The position numbers and the translations under genes are program-made. A stretch of DNA of 64,000 nt, from contig NZ_JARYTI010000007.1 of assembly GCF_029911635.1 (NCBI RefSeq), positions 92,741 to 156,740 on the forward strand, read 5' to 3'. This stretch comes from Sphingomonas sp. AR_OL41. Lineage in GTDB: Bacteria > Pseudomonadota > Alphaproteobacteria > Sphingomonadales > Sphingomonadaceae. Positions within the stretch are counted from its first letter, which is position 1, and the number at the start of each line of letters is the position of its first letter. The notes beneath the pieces are model-generated. The model did not search any database. It was not told the origin of the DNA and saw only the letters and a list, made by a program, of their open reading frames with translations. Positions 28,017-37,546 of this stretch are shown here, piece by piece.

Positions 28017-28430
28017 ATGGATAATAGTGACGAAATGCAGGAAACCTTGATCACGCTGACCGCGGATATTGTCGCAGCGCATGTCAGCAACAACAGCGTC
28101 GCGGTCTCCGACCTGCCGCTGCTGATCAACAATGTGCACGGCGCGCTCGCCGGCCTCGGTGGCCCGGCCCCGGTGGTCGAAGTGAAGCAGGAACCTGCCG
28201 TTTCGATCCGCTCCTCGATCAAGCCCGACTTCATCGTCTGCCTGGAAGACGGCAAGAAGCTCAAGATGCTCAAGCGCCACCTGATGACGCATTACCAGAT
28301 GACCCCTGACCAGTATCGCGCCAAGTGGAACCTGCCGGCCGAATATCCGATGGTCGCCCCCAACTATGCCGAGCAGCGTCGTACGCTGGCCAAGAAGATC
28401 GGCCTGGGTACCAAGCGCCGCAAGCGCTGA
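28017..28430 (+). CDS. mucR: MucR/Ros family zinc-finger regulator
   Basis: A 137-residue MucR/Ros regulator, often a global heterochromatin-like silencer of exopolysaccharide and cell-cycle genes in Alphaproteobacteria. The C-terminal finger has Cys75, Asp78, His88 and His92 ([19 protein letters not shown]): Asp replaces the second cysteine of Ros (CLEC), a variation known in MucR homologues. The tail is strongly basic ([12 protein letters not shown]). It ends in an intrinsic terminator. Confidence 0.93.
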   Translation: MDNSDEMQETLITLTADIVAAHVSNNSVAVSDLPLLINNVHGALAGLGGPAPVVEVKQEPAVSIRSSIKPDFIVCLEDGKKLKMLKRHLMTHYQMTPDQYRAKWNLPAEYPMVAPNYAEQRRTLAKKIGLGTKRRKR

Positions 28431-28452
28431 GCGCTAACGCCGCGAGGCATTG

Positions 28453-28493
28453 AAACGCCGCTGGCGACCCTGTGTCGCCGGCGGCGTTTTCGC
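28453..28493 (+). terminator. Intrinsic terminator after mucR
   Basis: Long stem with one mismatch: AAACGCCGC then GGCGAC, loop, GTCGCC then GCGGCGTTT at 28453-28489, running into a T tract. It lies 23 bp beyond the mucR stop, so fur starts a separate transcript. Confidence 0.85.
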
Positions 28494-28549
28494 GCTCCGC
28501 CGGTCACTCTTTCCTTTATCAACAAGCTGCGAGGGCCTACATCGTCCCG

Positions 28550-28972
28550 ATGGCACGCAAGATCGACCTCGAAGCCTTGTGCAATGAAAAGGGGCTGCGC
28601 ATCACCGAGCAGCGTCGCGTGATCGCGCGCGTGCTGTCCGAAGCCGACGATCATCCCGATGTCGAGAAGGTCTATGAGCGCGCCTCGGCGATCGATCCGG
28701 GTATTTCGATCGCCACGGTTTACCGGACGGTGCGTCTGTTCGAAGAGGCGGGTATTCTCGACCGGCATGATTTCGGCGACGGCCGCTCGCGCTACGAACC
28801 TGCGCCGGAGGCACATCACGATCATCTGATCGACGTCGAGACCGGCAAGGTGATCGAGTTCGTCGATCCGGAGCTGGAGCAACTGCAAAAGGCCATTGCC
28901 GAGAAGCTCGGCTTCCGCCTCGTCGACCACCGCATGGAATTATATGGCGTCTCTCTCGACCGCAAAGGTTAG
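28550..28972 (+). CDS. fur: Fur family metal-responsive regulator
   Basis: A 140-residue Fur with the winged helix (CNEKGLRITEQRRVIARVL) and the metal-site motif HHDHLID. The zinc-binding CxxC normally following (LICLDCG) is replaced by LIDVETG, so the structural Cys4 zinc site is absent, as in several alphaproteobacterial Fur proteins. It could be Fur or a manganese-responsive Mur. ATG 28550 has no close ribosome site. Confidence 0.9.
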   Translation: MARKIDLEALCNEKGLRITEQRRVIARVLSEADDHPDVEKVYERASAIDPGISIATVYRTVRLFEEAGILDRHDFGDGRSRYEPAPEAHHDHLIDVETGKVIEFVDPELEQLQKAIAEKLGFRLVDHRMELYGVSLDRKG

Positions 28973-29855
28973 GACGCTGGGGGCGATCGATCCCGTCGCC
29001 CGCGCAGAAGCGGCCGCCGGCATCGCCGCGCCGGTCGATGCGATGGGCTGGATCCGGATCGGGTTGCGCGCGACGGGCCTGGCGCTCTCGCTCCTGCTGG
29101 CGATCCCGCTGCACTATCTGTGGCGCCTGCTGCACATCGGTTCGCCCTGGCCGCGCATCTATCTCAGCTGGGCGGCACGTCTGGCGGGTGCACGGGTGAC
29201 GCGGATTGGCGTGCCGCTGCGGCGCGACGTGTTCTACATCTCCAATCATCTAAGCTGGATCGACATCCTCGCCATCGCCGGACAGAGCGGCACCGCCTTC
29301 GTCGCCAAGGAAGAGTTGCGCGACGCGCCGGTGGTCGGCTGGCTGGCGACGCTGAATCGCACTGTATTCGTCAAGCGCGAGAACCGCATGGGCGTGGCCG
29401 AACAGATCAACGCGTTGCGCGACGCGTTGACCGAGAACTGGTCCGTCACCGTCTTTCCCGAAGGCACGACCACCGACGGCCGCTCGCTGCTGCCGTTCAA
29501 GACGCCGATGCTGCGCGTGCTCGAACCGCCGCCGCCTGGCGTGCTCGTCCAGCCGGTGCTGCTGGAATATGGCAAGGTCGGCGAGGAGATTGGCTGGATC
29601 GGAGTCGAGGCCGGCATCGACAATGCCAAGCGCATCCTGTCGCGGCGCGGCAGCTTCCCGCTCAAGGTGCACTTTCTCGAGCCCTTCCACCCGCGCGACT
29701 TTCCCGGTCGCAAGGCGATCGCGGCCGAGAGCCGGCGGCGGATCGAGACCGCGCTGATCGCGGTGCTGGGCGAGCCGCTCCGCCCGTTCGCGTTCGACGT
29801 CGCACCGGTACGCTATGAGAGCCCGGCCGCTGCGACGGCAGAGGGACTTAATTAA
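28944..29855 (+). CDS. plsC: 1-acyl-sn-glycerol-3-phosphate acyltransferase
   Basis: Membrane acyltransferase making phosphatidic acid, about 303 residues. A hydrophobic segment (GLALSLLLAIPLHYLWRLL) precedes the acceptor motif HLSWID (His102, Asp107) and FPEGTTTDG. It overlaps the 3' end of fur in another frame, so the two are probably co-transcribed. ATG 28944 is taken with a GGAAT ribosome-like site. Confidence 0.9.
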   Translation: MASLSTAKVRTLGAIDPVARAEAAAGIAAPVDAMGWIRIGLRATGLALSLLLAIPLHYLWRLLHIGSPWPRIYLSWAARLAGARVTRIGVPLRRDVFYISNHLSWIDILAIAGQSGTAFVAKEELRDAPVVGWLATLNRTVFVKRENRMGVAEQINALRDALTENWSVTVFPEGTTTDGRSLLPFKTPMLRVLEPPPPGVLVQPVLLEYGKVGEEIGWIGVEAGIDNAKRILSRRGSFPLKVHFLEPFHPRDFPGRKAIAAESRRRIETALIAVLGEPLRPFAFDVAPVRYESPAAATAEGLN

Positions 29856-29882
29856 GCGCCGCGCTTCCGTTATAGCGCCGCG

Positions 29883-31205
29883 ATGACCCGTTCCCCCAAG
29901 ACCCTCCCAAAGACCTATCACGTCAAGTCGTTCGGCTGCCAGATGAACGTCTATGACGGCGAGCGCATGGCCGAGCTGATGGGCGCGCAAGGGCTGACCG
30001 CGACCGACGACGCCAACACCGCCGACCTCGTCATCCTCAACACCTGCCACATCCGCGAGCGCGCGACCGAGAAGGTCTATTCCGACATCGGCCGGCTGCG
30101 CAAACATGGCAGCGACCCGATGATCGCGGTCGCCGGCTGCGTCGCGCAGGCCGAAGGCGCCGAGATCGTCCGGCGCGCCAGGGTCGATGTCGTGGTCGGA
30201 CCGCAAGCGTATCACAACCTGCCCGCGCTGGTGGCGCAGGCGGCGGCGGGCACCGCGGCGCTCGACACCGACATGCCGCTGGCCAACAAGTTCGGCGCGC
30301 TGCCGGCGCGCCGCAAGGTCGGGCCGACCGCCTTCCTGACGGTGCAGGAAGGGTGCGACAAGTTCTGCACCTATTGCGTGGTGCCCTATACGCGCGGCGC
30401 CGAGGTCAGCCGGCCGTTCGCCGCGATTGTCGATGAAGCGAAGGCGCTGGTCGACGCCGGCGCACGCGAGATCACGCTGCTCGGCCAGAACGTCAACGCC
30501 TGGGTCGATGCCGACGGGCGCGGGCTCGATCACCTGATCCGCGCGCTCGACCGGATCGCGGGGCTCAAGCGCATCCGCTACACCACCAGCCACCCCAACG
30601 ACATGACGCAAGGCCTGATCGACGCACACCGCGACGTCGAGAGCCTGATGCCGTTCCTCCATTTGCCGGTGCAGTCGGGCAGCGACCGCGTGCTGAAGGC
30701 GATGAACCGCAGCCACAGCACCGACTCATATCTGCGCGTGCTCGACCGGGTGCGCGCGGCGCGGCCCGACATCGCACTGTCGGGCGATTTCATCGTCGGC
30801 TTCCCGGGCGAGAGCGACGAAGAGTTCGCGGATACGCTGCGGCTGGTCGATACGGTCGGCTATGCACAGGCTTTCAGCTTCAAATACTCGCCCCGCCCGG
30901 GCACGCCGGCGGCCGAGATGGACGGCCAGATCGCGGCGGATGTGATGGACGAGCGACTGCAGCGGCTGCAGGCGGCGATCAACCGCGACCAGGCGGCGTT
31001 CAATGCCGCGACGGTTGGCCGGACCTGCGACGTGCTGATCGAGCGCCATGGCAAGCTGCCCGGGCAGATGCTCGGCAAGTCGCCCTGGCTGCACTCGGTC
31101 CATCTCATCACCGACGCGATGATCGGCGACCTGCTGCGGGTCGAGATCACCGCAGCGGGCCCCAATTCGGTCAGCGCAGTCGAGCGGCTGCGGATTGCTG
31201 CGTAG
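29883..31205 (+). CDS. miaB: tRNA-2-methylthio-N6-dimethylallyladenosine synthase MiaB
   Basis: Radical SAM methylthiotransferase modifying A37 of tRNAs reading UNN codons, 440 residues. The N-terminal MTTase domain carries three cluster cysteines (FGCQMN, NTCHIRE, AGCVAQ), the radical SAM motif has Cys158, Cys162 and Cys165 (CDKFCTYC), and a C-terminal TRAM domain is present. It is an Fe-S client of the suf system. Confidence 0.95.
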   Translation: MTRSPKTLPKTYHVKSFGCQMNVYDGERMAELMGAQGLTATDDANTADLVILNTCHIRERATEKVYSDIGRLRKHGSDPMIAVAGCVAQAEGAEIVRRARVDVVVGPQAYHNLPALVAQAAAGTAALDTDMPLANKFGALPARRKVGPTAFLTVQEGCDKFCTYCVVPYTRGAEVSRPFAAIVDEAKALVDAGAREITLLGQNVNAWVDADGRGLDHLIRALDRIAGLKRIRYTTSHPNDMTQGLIDAHRDVESLMPFLHLPVQSGSDRVLKAMNRSHSTDSYLRVLDRVRAARPDIALSGDFIVGFPGESDEEFADTLRLVDTVGYAQAFSFKYSPRPGTPAAEMDGQIAADVMDERLQRLQAAINRDQAAFNAATVGRTCDVLIERHGKLPGQMLGKSPWLHSVHLITDAMIGDLLRVEITAAGPNSVSAVERLRIAA

Positions 31206-31292
31206 CGACGGGTGTGGCGTTTGCGGCACGCCGACGCATTGAAGTAGCGGGATCGACGATTTTTTCCTGTCGCGGTCGCACGCTTCCTGTCA

Positions 31293-31308
31293 CATTCGCA
31301 TGCGAATG
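31293..31308. promoter_or_regulatory. Perfect 16-bp palindrome upstream of phoH
   Basis: CATTCGCATGCGAATG, perfectly palindromic, in the 210-bp miaB-phoH gap, about 107 bp before phoH. A candidate operator; I cannot match it to a known regulator box. Confidence 0.45.
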
Positions 31309-31415
31309 ATGCGTGCCCGCCCAGCCGTTGCACATCGCGGAGCGATCCGCCTGCCGCACCGTTCACCCTCGTCCCGCTACCGTCGCCCGTCCCTCGCTTC
31401 AGTCAAAGGAGCCGC

Positions 31416-32414
31416 ATGAGCCGCAAACCTGTCCCCGCCCAGATCGGTGATCGCAGCCGCGTCGAGCTGCTGTTCGACAAGCCGCAACTCCTCGCCCAGC
31501 TGTTCGGCCAATATGACCAGAACCTCGTGGCGCTGGAGAACAGGCTCGGCGTCTACATCACGGCGCGCGGCAACAAGGTCGGGCTGGAAGGGTCGGCCGA
31601 ACAGGTGGCGATGGCGCGCGACGTGCTCAACGATCTCTACAAGCGCATCCAGCGCGGCGAGGATGTCGATACCGGGCTGGTCGATGCGTCGATCGCGATG
31701 GCGGCCGAGCCGATGCTGACCGGAATCGTCCGCGCCGACGGCTCGTCCGCGCCCGGCATCATGATCCGCACGCGCAAGAAGACGATCGTGCCGCGCACCC
31801 CGGCACAGGCGCATTACATGCAGCAGCTGGTGTCCAACGACATGATCTTCGCGCTCGGTCCGGCGGGCACCGGCAAGACCTATATCGCGGTGGCGCAGGC
31901 GGTGGCGCAGCTGATCACCGGCAGCGTGCAGCGGCTGATCCTGTCGCGGCCTGCGGTCGAGGCGGGCGAGAAGCTGGGCTTCCTGCCCGGCGATATGAAG
32001 GAGAAGGTCGATCCCTATCTTCGCCCCCTCTACGACGCGCTGTACGATTGCCTGCCGGCCGAGCAGGTGGAGCGGCGCATCGCCTCGGGCGAGATCGAGA
32101 TCGCGCCGATCGCCTTCATGCGCGGCCGCACGCTGGCCGATGCCTTCATCATCCTCGACGAGGCGCAGAACACCACGCCGGGGCAGATGAAGATGTTCCT
32201 GACGCGCTTCGGCGAGAACAGCCGGATGGTGATCTGCGGTGACCCCAACCAGACCGATCTGCCCGGCGGCGTCGGCTCGTCGGGGCTCGCCGATGCGACG
32301 ATGCGCCTCGAAGGGGTCGAGGGCATCGCGCTGGCGCGCTTCACCGCCAAAGACGTGGTGCGCCACCCGATCGTCGGGCGGATCGTCGAAGCCTATGAGG
32401 GGCAGGAGGCTTGA
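31416..32414 (+). CDS. phoH: PhoH-like ATPase
   Basis: A 332-residue PhoH (P-loop ATPase related to superfamily 1 helicases). Walker A is GPAGTGKT at residues 148-155 and Walker B is FIILDEAQNTTPGQ. An N-terminal KH-like region precedes it. In most bacteria it is followed by ybeY, linking it to RNA metabolism; here vapBC intervenes. Confidence 0.94.
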   Translation: MSRKPVPAQIGDRSRVELLFDKPQLLAQLFGQYDQNLVALENRLGVYITARGNKVGLEGSAEQVAMARDVLNDLYKRIQRGEDVDTGLVDASIAMAAEPMLTGIVRADGSSAPGIMIRTRKKTIVPRTPAQAHYMQQLVSNDMIFALGPAGTGKTYIAVAQAVAQLITGSVQRLILSRPAVEAGEKLGFLPGDMKEKVDPYLRPLYDALYDCLPAEQVERRIASGEIEIAPIAFMRGRTLADAFIILDEAQNTTPGQMKMFLTRFGENSRMVICGDPNQTDLPGGVGSSGLADATMRLEGVEGIALARFTAKDVVRHPIVGRIVEAYEGQEA

Positions 32415-32419
32415 TGGGC

Positions 32420-32450
32420 GGGATATCCTTTCATATATGAGGGATATCCC
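32420..32450. promoter_or_regulatory. Double operator upstream of vapBC
   Basis: Two copies of the palindrome GGGATATCC at 32420-32428 and 32441-32449, 21 bp apart centre to centre, which is two helical turns. An AT-rich stretch with TATATGA lies between them, and GGAGG precedes the vapB ATG. This arrangement suits cooperative autorepression by a VapB dimer or the VapBC complex. Confidence 0.7.
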
Positions 32451-32461
32451 GGGAGGACGCG

Positions 32462-32713
32462 ATGGCATCCCTTTTCATCAAGGATAGCGAGACGGCGGCG
32501 CTCGCGACCGAACTGGCGGCGAAGCTCGGCAAGACCAAGACCGAGGTGGTCCGCGACCTGTTGCGCGAGCGCAAGGCTGAACTCGCCAAGCTGGAGCCGC
32601 AGGACGACATCATCGCGAAGCTGAATGCCTGGCGCGCTGCCAATCCCTTGCCGCCGCCGACGGGTCTGAAAGCCGACAAGGCATTTTTCGACGAGTTGTG
32701 GGGCGAAGTGTGA
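32462..32713 (+). CDS. vapB: Type II antitoxin, VapB family
   Basis: An 83-residue antitoxin. The N-terminal ribbon-helix-helix-like region (LFIKDSETAALATELAAKLG, then KTKTEVVRDLLRE) binds DNA, and the C-terminal half (LPPPTGLKADKAFFDELW) wraps the toxin. It belongs to the Rv0623/PSK-type VapB group. Its stop overlaps the toxin start as GTGA. Confidence 0.9.
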   Translation: MASLFIKDSETAALATELAAKLGKTKTEVVRDLLRERKAELAKLEPQDDIIAKLNAWRAANPLPPPTGLKADKAFFDELWGEV

Positions 32714-33105
32714 CGCTCCTTCTCGACGCTTCGGCGCTGGTCGCGATCATCGCCAGGGAAGCGGAGCGCGAGGATTTCGTCCAAGCAGTACGGAGTGCCG
32801 GCGACCGCCTGTGGTCGCCCATGTCGTGCTGGGAGACGGTATCGAGCCTCCGTCGCTCCTATGACATGACCATCGAAGCGGCGCGCCGGGAGGTTGATAT
32901 GCTCGCCGAGACGCTGGCATTGCGCCTGGTGCCGGTCGGCGAACGCGAACTGACCCTCGCGCTCGATGCTTACCAGACCTATGGCAAAGGCCGGCACCCG
33001 GCAAAGCTCAACATGGGCGACTGTTTCGCCTATGCCTGCGCCAAGACCAATGATGCGCGCCTGCTCTACAAGGGCGATGACTTCGCCAGGACGGACCTTG
33101 CCTGA
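32710..33105 (+). CDS. vapC: Type II toxin, VapC PIN-domain ribonuclease
   Basis: A 131-residue PIN endoribonuclease. Acidic residues of the metal site are visible: Asp6 (LLLDASAL), Glu42 (CWETVSSL), the Asp in MGDCFAYACA near residue 100 and the Asp in YKGDDF near the end. VapC toxins cleave tRNA or rRNA when VapB is degraded. GTG 32710 gives the standard overlap with vapB; GTG 32698 is less likely. The stop overlaps the ybeY start (TGATG). Confidence 0.92.
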   Translation: MTLLLDASALVAIIAREAEREDFVQAVRSAGDRLWSPMSCWETVSSLRRSYDMTIEAARREVDMLAETLALRLVPVGERELTLALDAYQTYGKGRHPAKLNMGDCFAYACAKTNDARLLYKGDDFARTDLA

Positions 33106-33614
33106 TGCTTGAAATTGCCCTCTCCTATGTCGAACCCTGGCCCGAACAGGACTGGGAGGCGCTCGCCAAGCGCGCGTCGCACGCCGCGCTCGCGCTCAGC
33201 GCGCAGGGCGAGATGCTGACCAGCGCGGCGACGATCGAGATCTCGATCCGGCTGACCGATGACGCGGAAGTGCAAACGCTCAACGCGCAATATCGCCAGA
33301 AGGACAAGCCGACCAACGTGCTGTCCTTCCCGATGATCCAGCCCGATTTGCTCGACACGGTGACGACCAATTCGGACGATGGCGAGGTGCTGCTCGGCGA
33401 TATCGTGCTGGCGCATGGCGTCTGCGCGCGCGAGGCGGAAGAGCGCGGCATCAGCCTTGCCGATCATGCGACGCATTTGATCGTGCACGGCACGCTGCAT
33501 CTGCTAGGTTACGACCACCTGGGAGAAGACGAGGCCGAGGCGATGGAAGCGATCGAAACCGATGCGCTGGCCTCGCTGGGTCTCGCGGACCCCTATCTGA
33601 TACGTGAGGACTGA
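33105..33614 (+). CDS. ybeY: Endoribonuclease YbeY
   Basis: Zinc-dependent rRNA maturation and quality-control nuclease of 169 residues. The metal motif HGTLHLLGYDH gives His128, His132 and His138. The start ATG overlaps the vapC stop by one base. Without the inserted vapBC it would follow phoH, as in most proteobacteria. Confidence 0.95.
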   Translation: MLEIALSYVEPWPEQDWEALAKRASHAALALSAQGEMLTSAATIEISIRLTDDAEVQTLNAQYRQKDKPTNVLSFPMIQPDLLDTVTTNSDDGEVLLGDIVLAHGVCAREAEERGISLADHATHLIVHGTLHLLGYDHLGEDEAEAMEAIETDALASLGLADPYLIRED

Positions 33615-33623
33615 CCTACCCCG

Positions 33624-34529
<906 letters not shown>

Positions 34530-34899
34530 CGCCAGGGGCGACGGCGGATCGCTGGCCGCTCCCTGTTTCTCGCGGCTTTCTCCTTGATACTCCCTGTTCT
34601 TCCCTGTTTTCGGGGCAAATGCGTTTTTGCGTCCGCTGCGCGGGCTCTGGCGATCGATTTGCATGGTAAAGCAATAACATGAGACGATCCCTGTTAACGC
34701 GGAACAGGGAGGACGCGCGCGGACAGCGAGCTGTTCCATTTTATATGGGCAGACGATGAGAAGGAGCGGCCAGACTCGTGGCGGGTGATGGTAGCGTGGG
34801 AATGCGCTTCAAGCCCGAATAAGTGAATCAGTCCGCCTGCTCTGCCCCCGGCAACGGAATCTCCTTCCCCTGCCCCGCCCGCGCGCCTATTTCAGCGCA
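34530..34899. other. 370-bp gene-less region with CCCTGTT repeats
   Basis: No convincing coding sequence on either strand. TCCCTGTT occurs directly at 34560, 34591, 34601 and 34688 and inverted at 34703-34710. The last two form a hairpin with a 7-nt loop (34688-34710). The region is locally AT-richer than its surroundings (CAATAACATGAGA, TTTTATATGG). It could hold a terminator, promoter or the scar of an integration. Confidence 0.6.
34560..34710. repeat. Cluster of TCCCTGTT direct and inverted repeats
   Basis: Four direct copies of TCCCTGTT and one reverse complement within 151 bp. The pair at 34688-34695 and 34703-34710 is a perfect 8-bp stem. Confidence 0.75.
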
Positions 34900-36240
34900 A
34901 TGCGCAATAAGATCCTGATCGCCCTCGGCATGATTGCCGTCATCCTCGCCGGCCTGTGGTTCTGGCTGAGCCGGCCCGATGTCGCCAAACTCTCCGTCGA
35001 GGCGGTGACGGGAAAGCTGCCCAAGATCACCGAGCCACGCAACCAGACTTTCCCGACGGTCCAGGTCGCCGATGCGGTGGGCTGGCCGGCGGGCGCGATG
35101 CCGACACCGGCGGCGGGGCTGGCGGTGCAGGCGTTTGCGCGCGGGCTCGACCATCCGCGCTGGCTGTACCGGCTGCCCAATGGCGACGTTCTGGTCGCCG
35201 AGGCCAATTCGCCGCCGCGCGAGGGCGGCGGGCTGACCGGGATGGTGATGGGCTATATCCTCGACAAGGCCGGCGCGGGCGTCCCTTCGGCCAACCGCAT
35301 CACGCTGTTGCGCGACGCCGATGGCGACGGTGTGGCCGAGAGCCGCACGGTGCTGATTTCGGGGCTCAACTCGCCATGTGGCATGGCGCTGCTGAACGGC
35401 TATCTCTATATCGGCAACACCGATGCACTGGTGCGCGTGCCCTTCACGCCGGGCCAGACGAAGATCACCGCCAAACCCGAGCTGGTGATCAAGCTGCCCG
35501 GCGGCGGCAATCACTGGGCACGCAACGTCGTTGCCGATCCCGACGGCAAGAGCCTGTATGTCACGGTCGGCTCCTCCTCGAACATCGCCGAGAATGGCAT
35601 GGCGGCGGAGAAGAACCGTGCCGCGATCCTGCAGGTGTTCCCCGACAGCAAGACCTTCCGCATCTATGCCGCGGGCCTGCGCAACCCCAATGGCATGGCG
35701 TTCGAACCGCATTCGAAGCAGCTATGGGTCGCCGTCAACGAGCGCGACATGATGGGGTCGGACGTGGCACCCGATTATATGAGCCAGATCGAGATGGGCG
35801 ACCATTTCGGCTGGCCATGGTATTATTGGGGCGGCTATCCCGACCGGCGCGTAACCCCGCCCAACCCGGCGCTGCAGGAATATTCCAAGCGCCCCGATTA
35901 TGCGCTGGGACCGCATACCGCCTCGCTCGGCATCGCCTTTGCCGGCGACGCGAAGCTTGGAGCACGCTTCGCCAATGGCGCGTTCGTCGGCCAGCATGGC
36001 TCGTGGAACCGCGTACCGGTGTCGGGCTACAAGGTCGTCTATGTACCGTTCGCCGACAATGGCTTCCCCGCGGCCAACGCAAGACCGGTGGATGTGCTGA
36101 CCGGCTTTCTCGATGCCAGGGGACGAGCGCAGGGCCGACCGGTCGACGTGCTGACCGATCGCACCGGCGCGCTGCTGGTATCGGACGATGTCGGCAACAC
36201 GATCTGGCGGGTCAGTGCCAAAAGCGGGGTGGCGCGTTGA
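34900..36240 (+). CDS. PQQ-dependent sugar dehydrogenase, sorbosone dehydrogenase family
   Basis: A 446-residue glucose/sorbosone-dehydrogenase-type beta-propeller. It has an N-terminal signal anchor (ILIALGMIAVILAGLWFWL) and propeller segments such as LYRLPNGDVLVAEANSPP, GLRNPNGMAFEPHSKQLWV and GQHGSWNRVPVSGYKVVYVPF. The family is predicted to oxidise sugars in the periplasm using PQQ; no PQQ synthesis genes are in the window. It is not normally part of the corC-lnt neighbourhood. Confidence 0.87.
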   Translation: MRNKILIALGMIAVILAGLWFWLSRPDVAKLSVEAVTGKLPKITEPRNQTFPTVQVADAVGWPAGAMPTPAAGLAVQAFARGLDHPRWLYRLPNGDVLVAEANSPPREGGGLTGMVMGYILDKAGAGVPSANRITLLRDADGDGVAESRTVLISGLNSPCGMALLNGYLYIGNTDALVRVPFTPGQTKITAKPELVIKLPGGGNHWARNVVADPDGKSLYVTVGSSSNIAENGMAAEKNRAAILQVFPDSKTFRIYAAGLRNPNGMAFEPHSKQLWVAVNERDMMGSDVAPDYMSQIEMGDHFGWPWYYWGGYPDRRVTPPNPALQEYSKRPDYALGPHTASLGIAFAGDAKLGARFANGAFVGQHGSWNRVPVSGYKVVYVPFADNGFPAANARPVDVLTGFLDARGRAQGRPVDVLTDRTGALLVSDDVGNTIWRVSAKSGVAR

Positions 36241-36250
36241 ACGATGCGCT

Positions 36251-36288
36251 GCGGGTTGCGACGGCTCCCCCGAGCCACCGCAACCCGC
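36251..36288 (+). terminator. Strong hairpin after the sugar dehydrogenase
   Basis: Stem GCGGGTTGCG/CGCAACCCGC (36251-36260 with 36279-36288) continuing through an AC/AC mismatch into GGCTC/GAGCC with a CCCC loop, 10 nt after the stop. It lacks a T tract, so termination would be Rho-assisted or it may protect the mRNA 3' end. Confidence 0.65.
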
Positions 36289-36475
36289 CGACATCCCCCG
36301 CGCTCACGCCGCCTGCCCCGTGGCGCGCCAACCTTCGCGCATACGCTTGCCCCCAAGCGGTTCGCGAAACCCCACCTAACGTTATGGCGGGGCGGCATTC
36401 AGCAATGGTTTACCAAATGTGCCGCGCTACCCATTTCGGGTATCGTGACCGGCAGCCTGAAGATGCCTCGCCGCG

Positions 36476-36973
36476 ATGAGCGAGCATGTCGTCACCAACC
36501 CCGCGGAGATGGCGACACATTGGCGCGTCGCCATGTCTTCCCTCGCCAACCTGTTCCTGACGATGCATCGGACGCTGGCGGCGCCGATGTCGCTCGGCCC
36601 GACCGAGCTCTTGATCTACACGACTATCGCGGTCGCCAATGTGCAGAAGCTGATGCGCGAACGCAGCATCCCGTCGGGGCGGGGCGCGACCGAGATTTTG
36701 CCGCGCGAATGGGTCGTGCCGATCTCGCGCAACGCGATCGCCTCGGCGACGGGCCTGCCACGCGAAACGGTGCGGCGGCATGTCGCGCGGATGGTCGAGG
36801 CCGGGATGCTGATCGAGGATGAGCGCGGCGGCGTGACGACGCCGATCGGTGTGATAAATGATTTCGGGCTCGAGCCCATGCTCGAGGCATTGTTGACGGA
36901 ATTCGCCCGCGCCGCCGAGGGGCTGTTGCGCGCGGGCGTGATCGAAATCCAGCCGGGCCAAGGCGCCGGTTGA
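36476..36973 (+). CDS. Helix-turn-helix transcriptional regulator (winged helix)
   Basis: A 165-residue protein with a central helix-turn-helix (PISRNAIASATGLPRETVRR, then HVARMVEAGMLIEDERGGV wing) of the Crp/MarR-like winged type. I cannot name a ligand domain; the N-terminus is helical. It lies downstream of the sugar dehydrogenase and may control it. A small inverted repeat TACCC-N5-GGGTA at 36428-36442 precedes it and could be its operator. Confidence 0.75.
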   Translation: MSEHVVTNPAEMATHWRVAMSSLANLFLTMHRTLAAPMSLGPTELLIYTTIAVANVQKLMRERSIPSGRGATEILPREWVVPISRNAIASATGLPRETVRRHVARMVEAGMLIEDERGGVTTPIGVINDFGLEPMLEALLTEFARAAEGLLRAGVIEIQPGQGAG

Positions 36974-36991
36974 TTGGTGCGGGCGCGTCCG

Positions 36992-37411
36992 TCAGGTCGC
37001 GAAGAGCATCACGTCGTCGGCAAAGGCCTTGAACTCGAGCGCGTTGCCCGACGGATCATGAAAGAACATCGTTGCCTGCTCGCCCGGCTGGCCGACGAAG
37101 CGGACATGCGGCGCGATCCCGAACGCAATGCCCGCCGCCGCGACGCGATCCGCAAGCGCGCGCCAGTCGTCCATCGTCAGCACGACGCCGAAATGCGGCA
37201 CCGGCACATCATGACCATCGACCGGGTTCGACACCGCCACCGGCTTTGCCGCCGGATCGAGGTGCGCAACGATCTGATGGCCAAACAGGTCGAAATCGAT
37301 CCAATGATGCGAACTGCGCCCCTCGGGACAGCCGAGCACCCCGGCGTAAAAGGCGCGGGCGGCGGCGAGGTCGTGGACCGGGAAGGCGAGATGAAAAGGG
37401 CGGAGTGTCAT
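36992..37411 (-). CDS. VOC family protein (glyoxalase/dioxygenase-like)
   Basis: A 139-residue vicinal-oxygen-chelate protein. It starts [20 protein letters not shown], with possible metal histidine in FHLAF, a second in VPHFGVVL, and the acidic ligand in [12 protein letters not shown] near the end. Enzymes of this fold include glyoxalases, dioxygenases and resistance proteins; no substrate can be assigned. It is convergent with the preceding regulator and divergent from lnt. Confidence 0.85.
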   Translation of the reverse strand: MTLRPFHLAFPVHDLAAARAFYAGVLGCPEGRSSHHWIDFDLFGHQIVAHLDPAAKPVAVSNPVDGHDVPVPHFGVVLTMDDWRALADRVAAAGIAFGIAPHVRFVGQPGEQATMFFHDPSGNALEFKAFADDVMLFAT

Positions 37412-37546
37412 GGCGATGTGATACCGCGCGGCGCCGGCGCCGTCACCCCGGACTTGTCCCTGCGGTCAAGGTGCCGCAAACGCGGCATCGACCGGGCTTT
37501 CCGCCCGACCCGTGCCGAAACACGTCCGGCATGAAGCTGTGGGATA

